The position numbers were made by a program, and so were the translations under genes. 64,000 bases of DNA, from NCBI GenBank assembly GCA_958370325.1, contig CATXJW010000007.1, forward strand, positions 1 to 64,000. The letters run 5' to 3'. Within the stretch, counting starts at the first letter, position 1; every line of letters begins with the position of its first letter. Positions 58,993-64,000 of the stretch are shown here, in pieces. The DNA comes from an uncultured Collinsella sp. (GTDB taxonomy: Bacteria; Actinomycetota; Coriobacteriia; Coriobacteriales; Coriobacteriaceae). Below the pieces are notes generated by a model. The model did no database searches, had not been told where the DNA came from, and saw only the letters and a program-made list of their open reading frames with translations.

Positions 58993-61350
58993 GTGAAGCT
59001 CGATACACTCGAGATTGGAAAGGACGCCGTTGTCGCATCGGTGACATCCGATGATCAGGCGCTCCGACAGCATATTTTGGACATGGGCCTAACGCCGGGC
59101 ACCGAAGTCACCATGATGAAATACGCCCCCATGGGCGACCCGCTCGAGATCCGTCTGCGTGGCTACGAGTTGACACTGCGCAAGGACGATGCCGCCCGCA
59201 TTGAGCTCGTGGGCATTCACGATACCGATATGGGTCCGCGCGCTAACGCTGCAATCGGCACGACGGAGCATCCGGCACTCGGCGAGGGGACGTATTCGCC
59301 CCGTGCGGCAAAAACGGCCGTGCCCGAGGACGCACCGCTGCACTTTGCCCTCGCCGGCAACCAAAACTGCGGTAAGACCACGCTGTTCAACCAGCTTACG
59401 GGCTCCAACCAGCACGTCGGTAACTTTCCCGGCGTGACGGTCGACCGCAAGGACGGCACTATCCGTAACCACCCCGAGGCGAGCGTTACCGACCTGCCCG
59501 GCATTTACTCCCTGTCGCCGTACACGGGCGAGGAGATTGTGAGCCGCCAGTTTATCCTTGACGAGCATCCCGATGCCATCATCGACATTATCGACGCCAC
59601 CAACATCGAACGTAACCTGTACCTGACACTGCAGCTTATGGAGCTCGACCGCCCCATGGTCATCGCGCTCAACATGATGGACGAGGTGACCGCCAATGGT
59701 GGTGCCGTAGACGTCAACCTGCTCGAGAGCCTGCTGGGCGTGCCTGTTGTTCCCATTAGCGCTGCCCGCAACGAGGGTATTGGCGAGTTGGTGGATCATG
59801 CCTTGCACGTGGCGCGGTTCCGCGAGCGCCCCGGTCGCCTGGACTTCTGCGCGCCCGATGGTCCAGACGGCGGCGCGCTGCATCGCTGCATTCACGGCAT
59901 CGCCAACCTTATCGAGGACCATGCCGCGACGGCGCATATCCCGGTGCGTTTTGCGGCGACCAAGCTGGTTGAGGGCGACGAGCTGGTGACCGAGGCGCTT
60001 CACCTGGATCGCAACGAGCTCGACGCCATCGAGCACATCATTACCCAGATGGAGGGCGAGGCCGGCACCGACCGCCTGTCCGCGCTGGCCGATATGCGCT
60101 TTAGCTTTATCGGCGACGTGTGTGGGCGCTGCGTCGTCAAGCCGCACGAGAGCCGCGAGCACGTGCGCTCCGTCAAGATCGACCGCATCCTGACGGGTCG
60201 CTACACAGCCATTCCGGCGTTTCTGGTGATCATGGGCCTCGTCTTTTGGCTGACGTTTGGCGTGATCGGCGCGGCGTTGCAGGGATTCATGGAGGACGGC
60301 ATCGCTGCCATCATCGCCTCGGCCGATGCGGGTCTCAAGGCGTTCGGCACCAACGACGTGGTGCGCTCGCTGGCTGTCGACGGCGTGCTTACGGGCGTGG
60401 GCAGCGTGCTGACCTTCCTGCCGATTATTGTCGTGCTCTTTTTGTTCCTTTCCATTCTGGAAGACTCCGGATACATGGCACGCGTGGCCTTTGTCATGGA
60501 TAAGGTACTGCGTCGCTTTGGCCTTTCGGGCCGCAGCTTCGTCCCCATGCTCGTCGGTTTTGGCTGCACCGTGCCGGCTATCATGTCGACCCGTACGCTC
60601 CCATCCGAGCACGACCGCAAGATGACGGTCATGCTCACGCCGTTCATGAGCTGCTCGGCCAAGTTGCCGGTCTACGGTCTGCTGTGCGGGGCGTTTTTCC
60701 CGCAGGCGACAGTTCCCGCCATGGTCTCGCTCTATTTGATTGGCATTGCAGTCGGTTGCATCGCGGCTTTGGTGCTCAACCGCACGGCATTTAAGGGCGA
60801 CCCGGTACCGTTTATCATGGAGCTTCCCAACTATCGCCTGCCAAGCGTCAAGACGACGGTGATGCTGGCATGGGATAAGGCCAAGGACTTTATTACCAAG
60901 GCCTTTACCATTATCTTTGCCGCTACGGTGGTCATCTGGTTCCTGCAGACGTTCGACATCCGCTTTAATGTGGTCGCCGATCAGTCGCAGAGTCTGCTTG
61001 CCGGTCTGGGTAGCATCATCGCGCCGGTGTTGGCCCCGCTCGGCTTCGGCGACTGGCGCGCCTCGACGGCGCTCGTCACCGGACTTATCGCCAAGGAGAG
61101 CGTCATCTCGACCCTCACGGTGCTTTTGGGCGCAACGTCGCCCGCGGTGCTGTCAACCATGTTTTCGCCGTTTACCGCCTACGTGTTCCTGGTCTTTACG
61201 CTGCTGTACCCGCCCTGCGTAGCGGCAATCGGCGCCGTCAAGAGTGAGCTGGGCGCGCGCTATGCCGTTGCCGTGTTCGCGTTTCAGGTGACGGTCGCCT
61301 GGATCGTGGCGTTCCTAGTCCACGGCATTGGCGTGCTGATCGGCTTGTAA
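58993..61350 (+). CDS. feoB: Ferrous iron transport protein, FeoA-FeoB fusion
   Basis: This 785-residue protein fuses FeoA and FeoB. Residues 1-78 form the SH3-like FeoA domain (LRQHILDMGLTPGTEVTMMKYAPMGDPLEIRLRGYELTLRKDDA). The FeoB G domain follows: GNQNCGKT (G1, usually GNPN), G3 DLPG, G4 NMMD. Then come the helical GDI domain and two Gate regions with about eight membrane helices (LVGFGCTVPAIMSTRTL, SCSAKLPVYGLL). It imports Fe2+ across the cytoplasmic membrane. The start is GTG; an ATG at 58985 is out of frame. No FeoC-like gene follows. Confidence 0.95.
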   Translation: MKLDTLEIGKDAVVASVTSDDQALRQHILDMGLTPGTEVTMMKYAPMGDPLEIRLRGYELTLRKDDAARIELVGIHDTDMGPRANAAIGTTEHPALGEGTYSPRAAKTAVPEDAPLHFALAGNQNCGKTTLFNQLTGSNQHVGNFPGVTVDRKDGTIRNHPEASVTDLPGIYSLSPYTGEEIVSRQFILDEHPDAIIDIIDATNIERNLYLTLQLMELDRPMVIALNMMDEVTANGGAVDVNLLESLLGVPVVPISAARNEGIGELVDHALHVARFRERPGRLDFCAPDGPDGGALHRCIHGIANLIEDHAATAHIPVRFAATKLVEGDELVTEALHLDRNELDAIEHIITQMEGEAGTDRLSALADMRFSFIGDVCGRCVVKPHESREHVRSVKIDRILTGRYTAIPAFLVIMGLVFWLTFGVIGAALQGFMEDGIAAIIASADAGLKAFGTNDVVRSLAVDGVLTGVGSVLTFLPIIVVLFLFLSILEDSGYMARVAFVMDKVLRRFGLSGRSFVPMLVGFGCTVPAIMSTRTLPSEHDRKMTVMLTPFMSCSAKLPVYGLLCGAFFPQATVPAMVSLYLIGIAVGCIAALVLNRTAFKGDPVPFIMELPNYRLPSVKTTVMLAWDKAKDFITKAFTIIFAATVVIWFLQTFDIRFNVVADQSQSLLAGLGSIIAPVLAPLGFGDWRASTALVTGLIAKESVISTLTVLLGATSPAVLSTMFSPFTAYVFLVFTLLYPPCVAAIGAVKSELGARYAVAVFAFQVTVAWIVAFLVHGIGVLIGL

Positions 61351-61445
61351 ACAAAGGTTTTGCGAGTGAAGCTCTCCCATACATAGCGCGACCACGGGCT
61401 ATACTCCTCTGTCAAACAGTTGGTTTGGCGGAGGAGTTTTTTGTT

Positions 61446-61928
61446 ATGGCGTTTGATAAGGCGATGGCGCATCTGCGGGCGAAGGGCTTTGGCGACCGTG
61501 TGATCGTGCCACAAGAGGAGACGGCGACCGTCGACGAGGCTGCGGCAGCGCTGGGGACGGCGCCGGCGCAGATCGCGAAGACGATGGCGTTCGATGTCGA
61601 CGGCGCGGCAGTGCTCGTGCTGTGTGCCGGGGATGTGCGTGTCAACAGCTCCAAGTTCAAGAAGTTCTTCCACGGCAAGCCGCATATGATTCCCGGCGCT
61701 GCGGTCGAGGAAGCTGTAGGTCATGCGCCCGGCGGCGTTTGCCCCTTTGGCATCAACGAAGGCGTGGCGGTGTATCTGGACGAATCTCTCAAGCGATTCG
61801 ACACCGTCTACCCGGCCTGTGGCGATGACCACAGCGGCGTGGCGCTTTCTGTGCCCGAACTCGAGGCAGCGTCTGACGCCCAGGGTTGGGTCGACGTTTG
61901 CCGTGGGTGGGAGCAACCGATGGCGTAG
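61446..61928 (+). CDS. YbaK/ProX-type aminoacyl-tRNA deacylase
   Basis: This 160-residue protein has the YbaK/EbsC fold: VDEAAAALGTAPAQIAKTMAFDVDG, VNSSKFKKFF (the conserved Lys), and APGGVCPFGINEGVAVYLDESLKRFDTVYPA. Relatives hydrolyse mischarged Cys-tRNA-Pro or Ala-tRNA-Pro. I start at 61446 because GGAGGAG lies 9 bases upstream and the 7 residues from 61425 are the ribosome site itself. With dtd at 19.8 kb it is a second tRNA-editing enzyme in the window. Confidence 0.88.
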   Translation: MAFDKAMAHLRAKGFGDRVIVPQEETATVDEAAAALGTAPAQIAKTMAFDVDGAAVLVLCAGDVRVNSSKFKKFFHGKPHMIPGAAVEEAVGHAPGGVCPFGINEGVAVYLDESLKRFDTVYPACGDDHSGVALSVPELEAASDAQGWVDVCRGWEQPMA

Positions 61929-62031
61929 GCCCCCGTGTGTCGAACTGTTTTCGGCTCCATGTCCGTTGCTGACGGATGCGGGACCGTTGCTATATAATCG
62001 CCTCCGCTCAAAATGATTGGAGACGTTATAT

Positions 62032-63228
62032 ATGAGTCAGGCAAGGCAAGACGGTATCGCGCTCAAGCAGTGGCTCCCGCTCATCGGGCTCACCTGCTGT
62101 GCGTTCGTGTTCAACACGTCGGAGTTCATGCCCATCGGCCTTCTGACTGATATCGCCGCGTCGTTCTCGCTCACCGAGGCCCAGGCAGGCATCATGATTT
62201 CGGTTTACGCCTGGGGCGTCATGCTGCTGTCGTTGCCGCTCATGGTGTTTGCCTCGCGCTTTGAGTTCAAGCGGATGCTGCTGGGCGTGCTTGCCGTGTT
62301 CTCGCTGGGCCAGTTCCTGTCCGCCGTGGCGCCGACCTATCCCATTCTGGTCTGCGCACGCCTGGTGGTCGCTTGCGCACATGCCGTGTTCTGGTCGGTT
62401 GCCTCGATTATGGCCTCGCGTCTGGTTGACACGCGCCACGGGGCGCTCGCCATCAGCATGATCGCCACGGGCTCGTCCATCGCGCAGATCTTTGGCCTGC
62501 CGATCGGTCGCGCCATTGGCCTGGCCGTGGGCTGGCGCATGACGTTTGCCGTGGTTGGGACCCTCTCTGCCGCCGCGGTGGTGTACCAGGCAGCGGTGTT
62601 TCCGGTTATGCCGGCGGGTGAGCGCTTTACCGTCAAACAGCTGCCCGAGCTGCTCAAGAACCCGTTCCTTATCGCGCTCTACGCGGTCACGGTGTTCATG
62701 GCGACCGGCTACTACGCGGGTTACAGCTATATCGAGCCGTTCCTGGCACAGGTCGCGCACGTCGACGCGGGCGCCATCACCATGACGCTGACGGCGTTCG
62801 GCTGCTCTGGTCTGCTCGGAAGCTGGCTGTTCGGCCGTCTGTTTGACGGGCACCGTCTCCCGTTCTTGGCTATTACACTCTCCGGCGTGCCAGCGGCCCT
62901 GCTGCTCATGGGTCCGGTTGCATCGTCGCTCGTCGCCGTTCTCGCTGTTTGTGCGCTATGGGGCTGCTGCGCCACGGCCTTCAATGTGGCGTTCCAGGCC
63001 GAGCTCATCAAGTACACGCCGGCGGACTCGTCGGCTGTCGCCATGTCGATCTTTTCGGGCCTGTTCAATCTGGGTATCGGCACGGGCACCGCGATCGGCG
63101 GCGCCGTGGTTTCGGGTCCCGGCATCGCCTGGATTGGCTTCGCGGGCGGGGCGATTGCCGTCGTGGGCGTCATCCTCGCCATCACGGTGCTATTCCCGGC
63201 CATACGCCGCGCAAAGCCTGTCGCCTAA
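62032..63228 (+). CDS. MFS efflux transporter (SotB/AraJ-like)
   Basis: This 398-residue membrane protein has 12 predicted helices. The family signature lies at TSEFMPIGLLTDIAASFSLTEAQAGIMISVYAWGVM (start of TM1-2), with FEFKRMLLGVL as the loop between helices 2 and 3. Relatives export arabinose, other sugars or drugs. The start at 62032 has GGAG 9 bases before it. It sits upstream of an amylase; a hairpin separates them, so a functional link is only possible. Confidence 0.88.
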   Translation: MSQARQDGIALKQWLPLIGLTCCAFVFNTSEFMPIGLLTDIAASFSLTEAQAGIMISVYAWGVMLLSLPLMVFASRFEFKRMLLGVLAVFSLGQFLSAVAPTYPILVCARLVVACAHAVFWSVASIMASRLVDTRHGALAISMIATGSSIAQIFGLPIGRAIGLAVGWRMTFAVVGTLSAAAVVYQAAVFPVMPAGERFTVKQLPELLKNPFLIALYAVTVFMATGYYAGYSYIEPFLAQVAHVDAGAITMTLTAFGCSGLLGSWLFGRLFDGHRLPFLAITLSGVPAALLLMGPVASSLVAVLAVCALWGCCATAFNVAFQAELIKYTPADSSAVAMSIFSGLFNLGIGTGTAIGGAVVSGPGIAWIGFAGGAIAVVGVILAITVLFPAIRRAKPVA

Positions 63229-63243
63229 TCACGTTCCCTTATC

Positions 63244-63310
63244 AGTTGCGGTGGAATAGTTCCTGGTTAAGGCCTCTGAAGGCTCAAACAGGAACTATTC
63301 CACCGCAACT
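63244..63310. repeat. Two-tier hairpin, GGAATAGTTCC family
   Basis: The arms at 63244-63265 and 63289-63310 are perfectly complementary (22 bp), with core GGTGGAATAGTTCC. The loop has GCCT-CTGA-AGGC. TATTTTGG follows, so it may also terminate the MFS gene. Confidence 0.8.
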
Positions 63311-63381
63311 TATTTTGGGGAAGAGGATACAAGCCGGGCATACAATGGATGCCGTTGTGTTGAGCTTACCGGGAGGTTGCT

Positions 63382-64000
63382 ATGTGGGCATACGAGACGA
63401 CGTTCTATCAGATCTATCCACTGGGCTTTTGCGGAGCTCCGCGCGAAAACGCCGCTCCCGTTGCCGAGGATGAACTCGCCCAGGCTGCCAACGCCGCGCC
63501 CAACCCCGATGCTCCGATTATGAAAATCGCCCAATGGACCGACTACCTGCAAGAGCTCGGCATCGGTGCTGTGCTCATTAACCCGCCGCTCGAGTCTGAT
63601 AGCCACGGCTACGATACACGCAGCCTGCGCCACGTCGACCGTCGCCTGGGTGGGGATGCCGATTTTGCCGCCGTGTGTGAGACGCTGCATGCCCACGGCA
63701 TCCGTGTGGTGCTCGATGCCGTCTTCAACCACGTCGGTCGCGGCTTTTGGGCCTTCCGTGATGTGCAGGAGCGCAAGTGGGATTCGCCGTACAAGGACTG
63801 GTTCCACATCAGCTTTGACGGCGACTCGTGCTACGGCGACGGCTTTTGGTACGAGGGCTGGGAGGGCCATTTTGAGCTCGTGAAGCTCAACCTGCAAAAC
63901 CCCGTCGTGGTCGATTACCTGCTCGAGTCTGTGCGCCGTTGGGCCGAGGTCTTTGGCGTCGACGGCCTGCGCTTGGACGTCGCCTATATGCTCGACCGCG
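63382..64000 (+). CDS. GH13 alpha-amylase family protein, 3' end cut by window edge
   Basis: The first 206 residues of a glycoside hydrolase family 13 enzyme. MWAYETTFYQIYPLGFCG opens the barrel. The second beta-strand region is WTDYLQELGIGAVLINPPLESDSHGYDT. Region I is DAVFNHVG and region II is GLRLDVAYML, where the Asp is the expected nucleophile. No signal peptide, so it is intracellular and probably acts on maltodextrins (cyclomaltodextrinase or amylosucrase-like). GGGAGG precedes the ATG. The catalytic acid and transition-state Asp lie beyond the window. Confidence 0.92.
   Translation, partial: MWAYETTFYQIYPLGFCGAPRENAAPVAEDELAQAANAAPNPDAPIMKIAQWTDYLQELGIGAVLINPPLESDSHGYDTRSLRHVDRRLGGDADFAAVCETLHAHGIRVVLDAVFNHVGRGFWAFRDVQERKWDSPYKDWFHISFDGDSCYGDGFWYEGWEGHFELVKLNLQNPVVVDYLLESVRRWAEVFGVDGLRLDVAYMLDR

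Overview
The window is a high-GC (about 60 percent), gene-dense bacterial chromosome segment. Gene content and order point to a coriobacterium, most likely Collinsella or a close relative. The evidence is Actinobacteria-like order around secE-nusG-rplK-rplA, a lone ClpC, fused EcfA-EcfA and FeoA-FeoB proteins, a surface protein with an LAxTG-type anchor, and non-mevalonate isoprenoid genes. The species call is inference. I see no prophage, transposase, CRISPR array or replication origin.

Layout. 0-5.6 kb: the end of groEL, a structured repeat-rich gap, then an FMN riboswitch controlling a complete riboflavin ECF uptake operon (S component, fused double ATPase, T component). 5.6-11.7 kb: two tandem PNPOx-like proteins, then argC-argJ-argB-argD behind a candidate ArgR site. 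11.7-12.5 kb: an AT-rich inverted-repeat segment and a tandem array built from the 3' end of tRNA-Val. 12.7-20.2 kb: asnB, murE, a HAD phosphatase, murI, rph, the dITP/XTP pyrophosphatase and dtd. 20.4-24.8 kb: veg, ispE, tRNA-Pro, tatA, greA, and a lysS with an extra C-terminal tRNA-binding domain. 25-31.4 kb: a ThrE-like exporter, clpC and pepD. 31.5-34.2 kb, minus strand: a HipBA-type toxin-antitoxin pair with a palindromic operator, and mntP under a Mn2+ (yybP-ykoY) riboswitch. 34.3-39.8 kb: disA-ispD-ispF-cysS-rlmB-yacP. 39.8-45.3 kb: tRNA-Thr, a large hairpin field, a tRNA-Tyr/Thr/Met-tuf unit, rpmG, tRNA-Trp, secE, nusG, rplK and rplA. 45.4-57.4 kb, mostly minus strand: a metallophosphoesterase paired with a ParB-like/BMP fusion protein, an MscS channel, a cell-wall 5'-nucleotidase, a TrpXYZ-like ABC importer, a WYL-type regulator, asnS and a PTS IIA(Glc) protein. 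57.6-64 kb: an alpha/beta hydrolase, a small unknown protein, feoAB, a YbaK-type deacylase, an MFS exporter and the start of a GH13 amylase.

Functional themes. Ornithine is made by argCJBD (no argF here), and the nearby MurE lacks the DNPR signature of diaminopimelate-adding enzymes, so ornithine or lysine in the peptidoglycan stem is plausible. Metal and cofactor uptake is under RNA control (FMN, Mn2+).

The least explained material is intergenic. Several families of hairpins share a two-tier design: a near-perfect outer stem of 15-22 bp with a short G/C stem inside the loop. They include three tandem copies 82 bp apart at 40196-40414. A separate GGGGACAGGCACC palindrome family sits at gene ends. 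These, the ParB/BMP-metallophosphoesterase pair and the LysRS fusion are the best candidates for something undescribed.
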